A stretch of DNA of 64,000 nt from Scleromitrula shiraiana (GCA_028455995.1 JABELC010000001.1:248001-312000); one strand, 5' to 3'; counted from the stretch's first letter, positions 46,192 to 58,893 are shown. Notes: generated from the letters alone by a model not told the origin. Numbers and translations: made by a program.

Positions 46192-47834
46192 TTGACAGAC
46201 ATTGACTGCATGCTGATTCTGCATCACGTAAATATGGAACTTGGCCACAGTTCTGCAGTATTCATTTATCTTCAATTCCATATTCAGCCAGAACGCCGAC
46301 TCACGTCGACAGGAAATTTCTGCAGCATTAAGACAAGAACCAGCCTTTATGGCTTTGGGATTCTTGTAGCCCGGATCAAGACTCCCCGACAGTATTTGGA
46401 TGGTACATACACAAGTAGGCAAACTGATTCTTATCCTTGGGCTTGTCTAAGAAAGAGTCAATTGTTCCAAAATTTCATGATACATCTATTCTCCACACAA
46501 GATACAGAATTTCATACTGCACTCAAACGAACAATTGGAAGTTTGTATACAACGACTGCAGTTCTGAAACTCGAGCATCATATGGACAGTTGTACGCAGC
46601 TTTTTTTGTCCAAGATGAACGAAATCGTTGATTTTTCGAAGACATCTGTTGTTGACATGAGTGCTTGGCTTCAATAATATGCGTTTGATTCACTAGGAGA
46701 GATCAATTTTTCAAGAAAGCTGGGCTTTCTTTATGCAGGTAGTGATATGAATGGTATTTGTGAATCAGATCACCAACAGATGACGTACTTTGCTTTGGTA
46801 TGATGCCTCACCCGCTCAGCTTTAATGGTAATCTTGCTCACATAGAGAAATAGATGGGCCAAGTTACAACTCTGGAACAAGTATGGTCAAAACTTAAATC
46901 TTTGATTCGAGTAAGGAAAGAGAACCCTCTTTTTGAGGTAAGTTATCCAAGTGCTATAACTTCCATTATCTACGTGCATTTTTGGGATTTTAATAACTTT
47001 GCAAAAGTTCAGCTCAGTCTTCGACTTATTAAAGAGCGCCAAAAAATACCAACATATTTGAACGACATGTTAGATTCATTTCTTCGCCTCCACGAGACCA
47101 TGCCGGAAAAGTTCAGCATCAGGAATGTAACAGCAGCGACATACATTAATATGTAAGTGCCCTCTTCCATCCCCAAGAAATTAGAATTCGAACCAACGAA
47201 ATCACCTCATCGAGAAGAGTGACCGCGCATGATGTTCTTGCAATCACCTTGCGAGCAATAGTTTACTATCTTGCTCAAAATACAAGCGTACAGACACGAC
47301 TCCAGCTGGAAATCTCCGATGCAGCTAGTGCGGGGAAATTATCAAACCCGGCACAATATACAGAAATTCTAACACTAGATTATCTGTAAGCTCTCTGGTG
47401 CACACTTTCTATAAAGCTTTACTAATATTCGCATTATTAGAGTAGCCGTCATAAACGAAGCACTGCGAACACATCCAAGCACTGGCCTTATTCTTGAACG
47501 TCTTGTTCCCAAGGGTGGAATTACACTTCATGGGAAATATATTCCTGAGAATACCATAATGGGAGTAAATTGCTGGGTTATCAATCCAGACGAAGAAATT
47601 TTCGGAGATGATGCAGATAGTTTCCGACCCGAACGATGGATTGAAAGTAGTCCAATCATGATGCAAAAAATGAAGAGAAACATGTTCACTGTAAGTCTAT
47701 CGCAAACAATCATTCTCATTAACTTACGATGTTTCCGAAAGTAAATATTCGACCTACTTGGTCATGAAATTGATTTCGTCCCTGATGTTGGTATTTTTAT
47801 ATGTGTAACAAGAACTATGGTGGATCCTTTATAA
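46192..47834 (+). pseudogene. Cytochrome P450 pseudogene (pisatin-demethylase-like type), haem loop missing
   Basis: Recognisable pieces in order: ELHHMDSC-type helix B'/C region (TALKRTIGSLYTTTAVLKLE), YYAFDSLGEINFSRKLGFL, then LSLRLIKERQKIPTYLNDML, LRAIVYYLAQNTSVQ, VINEALRTHPSTGLILERLV (ExxR in helix K), and DDADSFRPERWIESS (PERF-type). Consistent introns lie at about 46938-47009, 47385-47441 and 47692-47742. The haem-binding FxxGxRxCxG segment is absent: sequence jumps from KMKRNMFT across the last intron to FDLLGHEIDF and the natural end at TAA 47832-47834. The I-helix AGxDTT is replaced by TAHDVLAI. Frames shift at about 46440-46500 and 46800-46860. No catalytic P450 can result. Confidence 0.8.
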
Positions 47835-48714
47835 ATAGTAACGTTTGAAGTGAGAAGTGAAATCCGGACACTTGCGGGGTTGGATTAAGAGTACATACAA
47901 CACCAGGAGTTACAATAGGTATTTCATCTAACATCTCCCTGTTGAATAATCAGATGAATATAGTATACTCTCAGATTTAATATTGAGCTATAGCGATATA
48001 TCATTACGGAAGTTGATACCAAATGATTAGATAATCGATTATCGAATTCTCCATCGAATAATTCAAATACGATGTTTTGGTAATGCATAGTGAATGAATT
48101 GACACACTGGTGCAGTACGGTACGGACTTCGTAAACCTCCTCAAAGAAAGGGGCGTTCTGCATATTTTTTCGGCCATGCGTAGCTGGTGTTTTCTCCATT
48201 GTTTTGTTTCCTCTTATGAGTTAATGCGATGATGAGAGCCATGGGATGAATAAATGTTTCTTCTCATGGAGGGGGATCTGTAGTTCATATACGGATAGAG
48301 TTGATGGAAACAGTGATGAGGATGTTCACCAATATATATGTAAAGGTTGAATTTTGATTTTGAGCATCGGAGTTTCTACAATTACAATTGGCGCTATGTG
48401 AGTTGACCAGAAGGTTGTGAGATCGGAGCACCTGCGTAGTAACCAATCTAAAATCCCTATGATGGATGTTAGTTCATATTCATAAACTCAATGTTTTTGG
48501 GACAAGCTCGTGGAAATATATAAGGGATGATCTAGAGACCAAACAAACTACTTACCAAATATTCCCACCCAATCCACCCAATCCACACATCCCCGACATC
48601 CATTTCGCTTACAAAATCACCCCCCAAATCCCACCAAACAGAACAAAGAAACCAGAATTTATTTCCAATTGGATTATATTTTCTAATATTGTAATTCTTT
48701 CACAAAATAATCAA
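47835..48714. other. Intergenic, AT-rich
   Basis: About 880 bases without a supported gene between the P450 pseudogene and tRNA-Thr. A minus-strand frame at 47924-48199 has no family features. Confidence 0.4.
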
Positions 48715-48787
48715 GCCCTCTTAGCTCAGTTGGTAGAGCGCGTCACTAGTAATGACGAGGTCGTCGGTTCGACTCCGCCAGAGGGCA
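48715..48787 (+). tRNA. tRNA-Thr (anticodon AGU), second copy
   Basis: A 73-nt cloverleaf without intron. The acceptor stem pairs GCCCTCT with AGAGGGC, with A as discriminator. D arm and anticodon arm (CGTCA-CTAGTAA-TGACG) are identical to the copy at 6895-6967. The T arm GTCGG-TTCGACT-CCGCC has a T-C mismatch at the second pair. The two copies therefore share the anticodon and D domains but differ in acceptor and T stems. Confidence 0.93.
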
Positions 48788-48803
48788 GTTCCTTAGGAAT
48801 TCC

Positions 48804-48820
48804 TTTTATTTTTATTTTTT
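48804..48820 (+). terminator. Pol III T-run terminator of tRNA-Thr
   Basis: Three T-runs (4, 5 and 6 T) separated by single A bases begin 17 bases after the tRNA 3' end. Confidence 0.65.
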
Positions 48821-48934
48821 CCCAATATCAAAGTGATTGCATTGATATCTTTGGCGAAGTAATAGGGGTGATGGATGAAGAAGGGACTCTTTTTTTGGAA
48901 TGTTTTGAGCGGGGACGAGCGATCCCGAAAGTTT

Positions 48935-48955
48935 AGCGGGCTGTGCTAGCCCGCT
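48935..48955. repeat. GC-rich perfect hairpin
   Basis: AGCGGGCT, a 5-base loop, then AGCCCGCT: an 8-bp perfect stem in AT-rich DNA about 150 bases after tRNA-Thr. The string AAGCGGGCTAT recurs near 6140. Could be the end of a small inverted-repeat element or a foldback; no second terminus was found. Confidence 0.55.
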
Positions 48956-50989
48956 CGGGCGCGAGTCACTCGATTTCTTGACCCAACGAGTTGTCGAAAT
49001 TCTTAATGTTCATATATATATATATATTTGATATACACTTATAAAAGAAAGAGCTCAACTAGTAAAAATCAGACATCGTACTCGAGAAGATTTCTTATGA
49101 ACTACAAATAAACAACATACTAGTAAGTTGATAGAATCCATACGAGTACTGTAAATACATCTATCTATCTATCTATCTATCTATCTCATCAATAAATATT
49201 GGAAGGTTATTATATCTATCTACAAGTATTATATATATATACTCCATGAAGAAGAACGAAGCATTCCACAGACCAAGGGCCATAATTCCCATTATTGTTT
49301 TTCTTCTTAACACTAGCAACGAGCATTAGTTGATATTTGACGTAAGTGTCTGCTATTAAATTAGTATAGCTACATCAATGAACGTGATTATTTGGCTATA
49401 GATAATTCCATTTATTAACCGTTATATTCTTTAATTTTTGATCTTTTTTAACTACAGTTCTATTCACCATCAAGTTCACTATCAAGTTCATCATTCCCCT
49501 AACATACCACCTCCAAACACGTTTCTATTGCCTTTCTACACCGTATACTAGTAGCTATAGACGTGAGAAGGAAAATAAGAGATATATGCGACTCCTATAC
49601 GAGCAAGTAACTTTCAAGTTGTCTTCGCATTTAAGTTGTTAAGAGGTCGTCACGTGGCTATGCGAGTATATTCGATAGTTCTCCATTATCATAGTGTCAA
49701 AGGGGATTCGAGATGGAGGTATGTTTTTATATGTGGTTTGTTTTGGCTGGTGCTGTTATAGAATGATTGATAGATAAATAGATAAATAAATCAATGCATG
49801 GGGTATCTCATTGCAAATCGTGAATGCGATGGTGGTTATATCTCTTGGATATCTCTTTTTTCATTACTAGTATCAACCTAGCTCTTAAATTGATGAATAT
49901 AACAACATAATTACTATCTACTTATGATCTAACGATGATTATCTGAATTCTAAATACAGGTGATGAACAGAATTGAGTATTGAATCGTTTTAGAGAATAA
50001 CATATTAAAGGGGTTTAAATCTTAGGTGTATAATTTATTATGGCGGAAAATGTCAATATTTTACTAGTACTATAAATTATGTAGGATATGTATGTATAAT
50101 ATACCAGTCTAAAACCTCAAAGATCTAAATATATGATATTAAGATAGATAGTTAGATTATTTTAATATCCCAGAACTTGAACCACAATTGCATATACTGT
50201 TATAGGGCAAGATAGAAGATTCTTTTGAGATATTTGTAGCTACTGTATATTAGTCGTACATATCAAAGCAAGATTCCCCGATATATAAAAGATGATTCCC
50301 CGATATACGAAAGAAACAAAAACAGATATCGCACCTCCAAAGCCAAATCCAAATCCAAATCCAAACCCAAGCCATACTTCAACTTTCAACTTTCAAATTT
50401 AACATTTCACATTTCACATTCCACATTCCACACGAAAATGCAAGATGAACTTCCAGACGCTCAGAATGGGATATCTCGTGCCAGTGCGCCTTCAATACAG
50501 AGATACTATGCGCAAAGTAGAGATGAGATAATATACAATTTACTTGGAATCTGGGATAGGGAATCAGTATAGTATAGTATAGTATAGTATAGTATAGTAT
50601 AGTATCATCTAACCAGGAGAACACAATAGCAGCGAGGTTGTCCATGGGCAGGAACCTGAACTTGAATTCAAACTCAAACTCAGACTCAAACTCAAAATTG
50701 TAAGTCTATCGTACTGGGTATTGAGGAGCCGCTTGGGGATCTTGTATCATATAATATATATACTAGATATAACATAACATAACATAACACAACACACACA
50801 TAGATATATCCATCCATCCAGATCCATAATGCATCAAGATATAGCGCGCCATCGCATCCATACATACATACCAAGCGGCGAATATCAGAGACCCTTAGAT
50901 AATCCCCAAACGCAACGGAAGATTAAAAATTCAATATCGTGATTATGTCGATTAATAAAGTAGGATGAATGAGTTATTGAAGATCATTC

Positions 50990-51086
50990 CTTTTCTTTTC
51001 CTTTCCTTTCCTTTCCTTTCCTTTCCTTTCCTTTCCTTTCCTTTCCTTTCCTTTCCTTTTCTTTCCTTTCCTTTTCTTTTCTTTTC
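50990..51086. repeat. (CCTTT)n pentanucleotide array
   Basis: About 18 near-perfect copies of a pyrimidine pentamer; the last third carries single-base variants (CTTTT). All pyrimidines on one strand, so triplex (H-DNA) formation is possible. Confidence 0.9.
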
Positions 51087-52339
51087 GCTCTTTTTCTTTC
51101 CTTTTCGCTCCTTTTCTTTTCACTCCTTATTCACAATTCGTACTACACATGCATCAAAATGCATATACAAAAAAAAATACATAAATACACATATATACAT
51201 ACATATACATACATAAATAAATAAACAAATACACACACACATACACATAAACAAAAGAACAAACTCCAAACCCCCCAAATTCCCCAATCAATCGCGCGCG
51301 AGCATCGCGATAGCCTGAGGGAAACCCCATGATGGGTTTTCTGCTTTGTGATTTGTGGATTGCGATTTTGTATGTATCTATCCATCTATGCATCTATGCA
51401 TGCATCCATGGTTGGACTGGACTCAGATAATGCAGGAGGGGATTTTTAAAGAGCCTCTTGTTAGATGCGGGGTATGTTTATGTTATGCAATATGATTTTT
51501 ATTTTTTTTTATTTTTTTGTTGCCCGCGATTAAGAAGAGAAGGGGGGGGGGTGGGGGGGGTTGAATGGAAATTTGGTGATTTAATATATAATGTATAACA
51601 CAGCACAGCATAATACAACACAGCACAGTACAGCACAGTACAGCACAGTACAACACGACATTGACCCTGCATCGAAAAAAAAAAAGAACGATTTTGTAAT
51701 ATTATGGAATCATGTAGTGTTCGATTACCAAGTTTATTCCAAGTAATAAGCTGTACTGTATGTACTGTATATACTGTATTGTATGTGACTAATAATTCAT
51801 TTACAGAAGATATGATTTCTCGTATGATTTTATTATTATTTTAGAGTTGGAGATATTGGAAGGGAAAGTGTAGGTATGTATATACATACATACACATCAC
51901 CACCACCACCGCAACAAAAACAATCACGGCATAATCGCCAAGTTTACTAAGCAAAGCAAAGCAAAGCAAAGCAAAGCAAAGCAAAGCAAAGCAAAACACT
52001 ACTATTAGTGATTGATGGTGGTGGTAGTGGTGTAAAAATCCAATACTTGAGAGAAGGAAAAAGAAGAGAAAATAAAGCTTAAATTTAAAATATGATGATG
52101 ATGATGATGATGATGGACACAAAGAAATCATTTGTTCCCCGAAGAATTATCTGCCACAATAAATACATACATACATACATACATACATACATACATACTG
52201 CATGTTGGAAAACTTCCAAGGCTATTGTGATAGGTAGATGAAAGGTAACTCGTTATACTCCATACTCATCTGCTCTCTGAATGGACCGCTTTGTTGCGGA
52301 TGGAGGGTTTCGAGTTGGTTGGTTGAGTGAGTGATTGAT

Positions 52340-52425
52340 AGGTAGGTAGGTAGATGGATTGATGGATGGATGGATGGATGGATAGATAGGTAGGTAGATA
52401 GATAGATAGATAGATAGATAAATAT
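52340..52425. repeat. Compound tetranucleotide array (GGTA/GATG/GATA)
   Basis: Adjacent blocks of related four-base units suggest stepwise slippage and point mutation. Confidence 0.8.
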
Positions 52426-52765
52426 GATATTCCGGGAACATACTCCACATACTCCACATACTCCACTCCACATACTCCACTTACCTGCTTGCTTGCTTAC
52501 CTACCTACCTACTTGAGTGCATGCGTACCCAATCTCGACAAGCAAATATCTCATGCCATGACAATCTCGCCCATGAGTAGTTCCAAGGTTCTTTTTTCAG
52601 ATCGTCGATGAGATGTATGTATATACCTATATCCAATGCATAACATACATCATAATATACATCATAATATACATCGGGAAAGGTATCTCCGGAGGAAGGA
52701 AACAGCATGGTTATATGTAATGTAGGTCGAGAATGACGTTGGAATCTGTCCATGTTATGTAGCTT

Positions 52766-52798
52766 GTATGTATGTATATATGTATGTATGTATGTATG

Positions 52799-52832
<34 letters not shown>

Positions 52833-52855
52833 TATATGTATATATATATGTATGC
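52766..52855. repeat. (GTAT)n array
   Basis: About 22 tetranucleotide copies with a few TATA interruptions. Confidence 0.85.
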
Positions 52856-53119
52856 TAGCTAGCCAGACATATAGCGTGAATGGATGTACCCCCTTAGTTA
52901 CGGCTCGGATAGATATCGAGAAGCCGGTATATCTGCCCTATAGGGTTTCTTTCCAGTTTTTATTTTTCTTCATATGTAATATTACATGTAATATCATGAT
53001 GTTAGGGGGGGTTTAGGCTGTAAGTGCGAGTCCTCATAGTAGAGGCTTTTGATTTGGGGGTGGTAAGCTCCAATGAAATGATTGCTATTGGGTTATTTCT
53101 CCTGCAGGTTGAGGCTAAT

Positions 53120-53192
53120 AACTTGGTTGGTAACTTGGTTGATAACTTGGTTGGTAACTTGGTTGAGAACTTGGTTGAGAACTTGGTTGAGA
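53120..53192. repeat. 12-bp tandem repeat (ACTTGGTTGGTA variants)
   Basis: Six copies; the last four bases vary in order GGTA, GATA, GGTA, GAGA, GAGA, GAGA. The unit is a multiple of three and reads open (NLVGNLVDNLVE), so a short ORF at 53024-53224 is an artefact or a leftover of a repeat protein. Confidence 0.85.
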
Positions 53193-54500
53193 AGGAAAGC
53201 GGATTTGCAATATATCCTGTTTGAGGAGATGGAGGGAGGATATTCACAAGACTAATATAATAAATAATAAATGATTAGAATGCTAATTGAACGAATCAAT
53301 TATGATGACATTAGTAGGTTCGGCTCGTTCCGATATACAAATTTAATAATAATGGAGAAGATGTGCTTTGTTTGATATTAGAACCTATAATACTTTGTTG
53401 TTACCGAATTAATGATAATTCTTGTTAATTAAGAAGAATTAAAAAAGCCATAGGCGGGATTGGTGGTATTGATGGTATTTAATGGTATTAATAGTATTAA
53501 TTCATTATAATTGATTGATATTGACTGTAGAACTAATAAATAACTATGCTGGACTGGATTGCCGGACAAGGACGTGCATGAATGAATGAGAAATCAGCCC
53601 ACTTTCAGCAAATCTCGTGCGTTTTAATCCTTTTTTGCCTGCAACAATAACAACACTCCCACTACTGCCACTCCCACTCCCACTCAAAACGCTTCAAAGA
53701 AGAAAAAAAAAAATTGATGCCTTCTTTTGATACTTTGATTCCAATCCAACGGCGATTCGGAATGTTTCCTTCGGTCTTTTCCTTGGTTGAGAGATATGAG
53801 TGAGGTCAGAATAAAGAGGTAATGATCTAATAAAGCAGCATGTGAATTTGATACTTGCATTGCCCCACGTTCCATTCCTCCTTCCATTCCTTCCTTCCTT
53901 CCTTCCTCCCTCTCTCACCACTCCCTTCTACTTTCTTCGATGACATAGGTAAGGTAAAGTAAAGTAAAATAAAGTTAAGTAAAGTAAAGGCTGGCATTTA
54001 TTCATTCATTCATTCATCTATAATAATAATAAATATCTATTTCAAACTTATAGTAGTGCACACTATACACTATACACTATACACTATACACTATACACTG
54101 TGCACTCACTGTGTGTACTATATTAATATATCCATCCATCCATCCATCCAATCAATATTCCGCTCTTCTATACCTGGGACATGCAAACCATCCATGAGAC
54201 TCGAGTACTCGAATGAATGCAAGCGATGAATTTAATTCATTCATGGATGCATATGAAAGATCTCGATGACATTTAATAAGGCTTCAGGTTCGAGGTTCGA
54301 GGTAGGTTCGGGATTTTGAACGGATGATAGACTCGGCAATTAAATAATTATAATAATAATAATAATAATAGTAATAATAAATGTTACTTTCAGTTTGAAG
54401 GTTTTAATATTCCAAGATCTACGAGTATTCGTATTCTTTAAGCAAATCAATGATATGTAATAGTTAAAGTATAGGAGTATAAATGAGTAGGTATTATTAT

Positions 54501-54538
<38 letters not shown>

Positions 54539-55684
54539 TTAACTATCCTGCGAGTGTTAATATATAGACAGTATTTATCTTTATAAAGCTATTTAATTCT
54601 TATTCCCTTATTCCAAGACTTTTTATTTCCTCATCCCCGCCTCCTTCCCCTTCTTCCCTTCTTCCCTTCTTCACTTTCTCACCAATCTAATGAATGTTAT
54701 CAACTGTAGTACATACTGTATAAGAAAATAAGAAAATAATAAGTAATCCTTCTCAACCTCGTAAACTACAATTATGAATGATTACTCAAGTATACTCAAG
54801 TATTTACTTTTAATAATATAAATCGGAATCCCCCGCTCTCACCCAAAATTTAAGAATTCCATTCAATTATTCAATTGAAGTTTAAACATTTGGAACATCA
54901 GCTGTAGGGTCTGGATTCATTTCTCATCTCCACAATTTATTCTAACATCACATCATACTTTTTAAACAAATCGTGATACTCGTATGATAACGAAGATGAA
55001 CCGGTATTGAAAGTTTTAAAGAATTAAAGAATTGGAAAACCTTCTCAAATTTATCAAGATTTCTCAAAATTCTTAAAGTTCTCATACAATATAGTCAGTC
55101 ATTTCTTTTTAGGAAATTTTCTTACTTCCCTGAGTATTATCGTGTTCCGTTCGTACTCTTCTTGTACCGAATTTTATATGCTTGATTAAGGAAAAAGGGT
55201 CCTTCCTTATATAATAAATTCCTTATGCTTGATTGCTTGATTACTTGCTTACTTGCTTACTTATCCATATGGGTTTCAAAACAAAACTTTGGATAAAATA
55301 TTTAAATATTTAAAAACCTTCATACCCCAAATCCTATACTTCATAGAACGCCACCATCATATCAATAAAATAAAGATATATCAAAAAAATATTATCATCA
55401 TCATCATCATCATCCAACATTCTCAATTCTTTTATATCTATATCAATAGTATCAAAGAAACTTCTTTTATAACAACTATTACTATACCTCCTTTGTCGAA
55501 CTAACCAACTTCGGCCAAGTCACAAGTCACAAGTTCTTCCTTTAAAGATATATATTCTTTCAACCATATTCAAACACCTCCACTATCCTCAAGAAAAGAA
55601 AATATAAAAAAGAAAATATAAAAACCTCAAGTTGTATGCTTGACTTATATATATAAGTTTAAATTGTCCAGGTCAATATTTCCA

Positions 55685-57357
55685 ATGGCAAGTATAGTTT
55701 GCCAAAAACCTGCCGTCGATTATTTCTCCTTGTCACGGCAGCAAACACAAGTAAGTATACCCTCAGTCAAGGCTACTTTCCGTTTGCAGTCCAACCAGAA
55801 GAGAAAAAATCTCAAGAATAACAAAGATGATGTATGACATCTTCAATGACGACAATGTTCATATTTACAATCATGTATTCAACCCTTCACGGATATCAGT
55901 CATGTGGTGCTCAACTCCACCGGAAAAAGCCAGTCACTTATTCCAATCTACTATCCAGCAAATTTATCATCTAATGTTTCAACTCGACAACTAACAACTT
56001 TCTCTTTACAGCAGAGTACCTCCCCCTTCAACTGGGATAGTGAACCAGCACTTATAAACTCGGATTCCTGTGATTCCATCCTTCCATCTCCAACCTCATC
56101 TAATTCAATCTTCTCAAAACCTTCTTACATTCTACCAAAAGAAGAATCATTCCAAGAATCTAACGAACGAAAATCATCTACCGGTCAAGCATTTGATTTT
56201 GGGACTTTTGAAGATTGGATGCGTTGGGACGACCCAAGTGACGCAGCCCTATCACCAACTTCCGAATTCTTTCCCGAACTTAAGATTGAACCCCTCTCAC
56301 CTACTATGGGTGGTCTCGAGCTTTCCCGCAATATTTCCAGTATCAATTCCAACAGTATCGACGAAGCAGCAGTTTTTGGTGATGACAATCTTGTCGAGAA
56401 TGGAGAACCACTTTTCCAAACCCCTCAGAATGGTCTAATGAGTTCTCCTATAATTGATGTATCACCACGAGAGAACCTATATTCAACTCCACTCTCATGG
56501 TCGCGCCCTCAAATTAACAACACTGCCAATCTCTCACTTCGACGCTCTCATACTGTTCCTCAACCACAACAACCAATCCTGTACAATCGAACACTTACTC
56601 CACAAGAAGAACTTGAACTCCGCGCCATCGCCATGCCACAATCCCAAATGCAAACACAACCTACATCACCAACCTCCTCCACCACATCTCCCACTCACTC
56701 ACCTCGAACCATGACCCGATCCTCCCGCCCCACCATCCCTAATTCCCAAAACTCTCTCAAACGCAAATCCTCACATCCCTGTTCTTCCGATTCGAATTCA
56801 GATGGTGAAGATGATGTTCACATGCCACATCCTCATTCAAGAAATCATCATCCACCGATCAAGAAGACCGCTCATAACATGATTGAGAAACGTTACCGAA
56901 CCAATCTTAACGATAAGATCGCTTTACTTCGAGATAGCGTACCCAGTCTTCGAGTTATGACGAGGAAATGTTCAAGGGGTGATGGACATCAAGATAAAGA
57001 TGGAGATGAGGAGATGATAGAGGAGGATTTACAGGGTTTGACTCCGGCTCATAAATTAAATAAGGTATGTTATTTTTCTCCTCTAAAACATGATGCAAGA
57101 TTGCAACTTCCAAATTAAACATGATGAATACTAATGAGAATAAAAAATAGGCAACAGTACTTTCCAAAGCAACAGAATATATTACCCACCTGGAAAAACG
57201 CAACAAACATCTTCAAAAAGAAAATGCCGCGTTAAAAGCAAGAATCGACGCTTTTGAAATGTTACTTACGCAATCAACACCAATCACCACACCACAGCAA
57301 CAACAGCAGCAGAAATCTTTGGGATGTAATATGCAGAGGAATAGCGTGAGGTATTAA
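55685..57357 (+). CDS. SREBP-like bHLH-zipper transcription factor (no membrane domain)
   Basis: About 441 residues. Exons: 55685-55750, 56012-57064, 57151-57357. The start MASIVCQKPAVDYF splices over a 261-nt intron with an ACTAAC branch into QSTSPFNWDSEP in the same frame; the open frame inside that intron lacks an ATG. After a Ser/Pro/Asn-rich region comes the bHLH at about 305-395: TAHNMIEKRYRTNLNDKIAL. Its basic helix has the Tyr (KRYR) diagnostic of SREBP-like factors. A long acidic loop (DKDGDEEMIEEDLQG) crosses the last intron, then helix 2 (KATVLSKATEYITHLEKRNK), and a short zipper and polyQ tail. There is no transmembrane segment, unlike sterol-regulated SrbA/Sre1; it resembles the shorter SclR/SrbB-type developmental regulators. 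Its 7-kb upstream and 3.8-kb downstream spacers are unusually long. Confidence 0.9.
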
Positions 57358-57909
57358 TAGAAGGAAGGAAGATTGAGGACTTTCTTTTTATTTTATTTTA
57401 TTTTCATCTTGACTTGGGATAAAATCCAATTCAATTCAATTCAATGCAATGCAATGCAATGAAAGAAATACAGTTTATGCGTGGATGGCTTCCTGATGAA
57501 AAAACAACAAATGAACATGGAAAGGGGAGGTTTATTTGACAGCTTGAGTGTGTCATGTGTATTGTATTCAGAGATGGGTTAATTTCTACTCACGTGGCAT
57601 GGATGGCGTATATGGGAATGTTTGAAAATAGGTATAGGTATAGGTATGGGTATGGTTATGGTTATGGGTATAGGAATTGGAATTGGGTTTGGGATTGGGA
57701 ATGGGAATGGGAATGGGAATGGGAAAACAAAATGGATAGGATGGATACGGATACGGATACCCTGAAATGAAGAATATCATGGATAGTTTTGGGTGTCGGT
57801 CGTGCTTGCTTGCTTGCTCGCTCGCTTGCTTGCTTACTTGTCGATCTTTTTTGATAAGTAATAAATAGCTTTCGCTAGGGATATTTAAGTTAGTATCTGA
57901 TTTATTCTG

Positions 57910-57941
<32 letters not shown>

Positions 57942-58035
57942 ACATGACATGATATCACATCTCTAGTCCTCTTGCTAGGCTCCTAACTAACTAACTAACT
58001 AACTACTTAATTTAACCCGTAATTAATCGCCGAAT

Positions 58036-58037
58036 AT

Positions 58038-58087
<50 letters not shown>
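58036..58087. repeat. (TTTA)n array
   Basis: About 13 perfect tetranucleotide copies. Confidence 0.9.
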
Positions 58088-58088
<1 letters not shown>

Positions 58089-58650
58089 GTTCCATGCATC
58101 CAGATGCCAGTGAGCTATTATATCAACCTGCGATATCTATACCATACATACCATACATACCATACCATTCATACTATACCATATCATACATACCATTCCA
58201 TCTCACCATTCCATCTCAATATTCAATATTCAACATTCAATATTCATCAACTAATTATATTACATTTATCCTATCCCATCCCATCCAATCCTATTCCAAT
58301 CCATCCTAATCCATCCCAATATCACCAAAAAAGTTAAATTAACAACCACTGCCAGCACCGTTTAAATATCTATAAGTGAGTGAGTGATAAATGATGGATA
58401 AATGATAAATGATGAGCGAGCGATTGTTCCCGGTGCATGATTACTCTCGTGGTTATTCTATGATGTCTACGGAGTATTGTATCGTCTTGTATTGTATTGT
58501 ATCGTATCGTCTTGTTTTTTTCTGAGGAGGAGGAGGATGATGGGGAGGAGGATGAGGAGGAGGTGTTCATTTGCACATCTGCATCCACACCCAATCAAGC
58601 AATCAGCAGCAGCAACAGCGACACGGTAGACTAGAAACTAGAAATCTATC

Positions 58651-58893
58651 GAATTGAATGAATTGAATGAATTGAATGAATTGAATGAATTGAATGAATT
58701 GAATGAATTGAATGAATTGAATGAATTGAATGAATTGAATGAATTGAATGAATTGAATGAATTGAATGAATTGAATGAATTGAATGAATTGAATGAATTG
58801 AATGAATTGAATGAATTGAATGAATTGAATGAATTGAATGAATTGAATGAATTGAATGAATTGAATGAATTGAATGAATTGAATGAATTGAAT
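58651..58893. repeat. 9-bp satellite (GAATTGAAT)n
   Basis: About 27 perfect copies of GAATTGAAT. Because the unit is a multiple of three, both strands read open (Asn-Glu-Leu on plus, Ile-His-Ser on minus). The lack of variation suggests very recent expansion. Confidence 0.95.

Larger units (their letters stand above)
48788..55684. other. Gene-poor, microsatellite-rich tract upstream of bHLH gene
   Basis: Nearly 7 kb with no supported gene. Tandem arrays include (TATC)n at about 49157-49187, (CCTTT)n 50990-51086, (CAGTA/CAGCA)n 51600-51655, (GCAAA)n 51950-51994, (ACAT)n 52162-52198, (GATA/GATG/GGTA)n 52340-52425, (GTAT)n 52766-52855 and a 12-bp array at 53120-53192. Further ones are (ACTATAC)n 54060-54099, (AAT)n about 54348-54380 and (AGT)n about 54500-54530. 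Apparent ORFs here are translations of these repeats. Confidence 0.6.

Noticed and set aside
55904..56011. Upstream extension of the bHLH protein before QSTSPF
   Set aside because: It has no ATG and is bounded by good intron sites; splicing from 55750 to 56012 gives an ATG and keeps frame.
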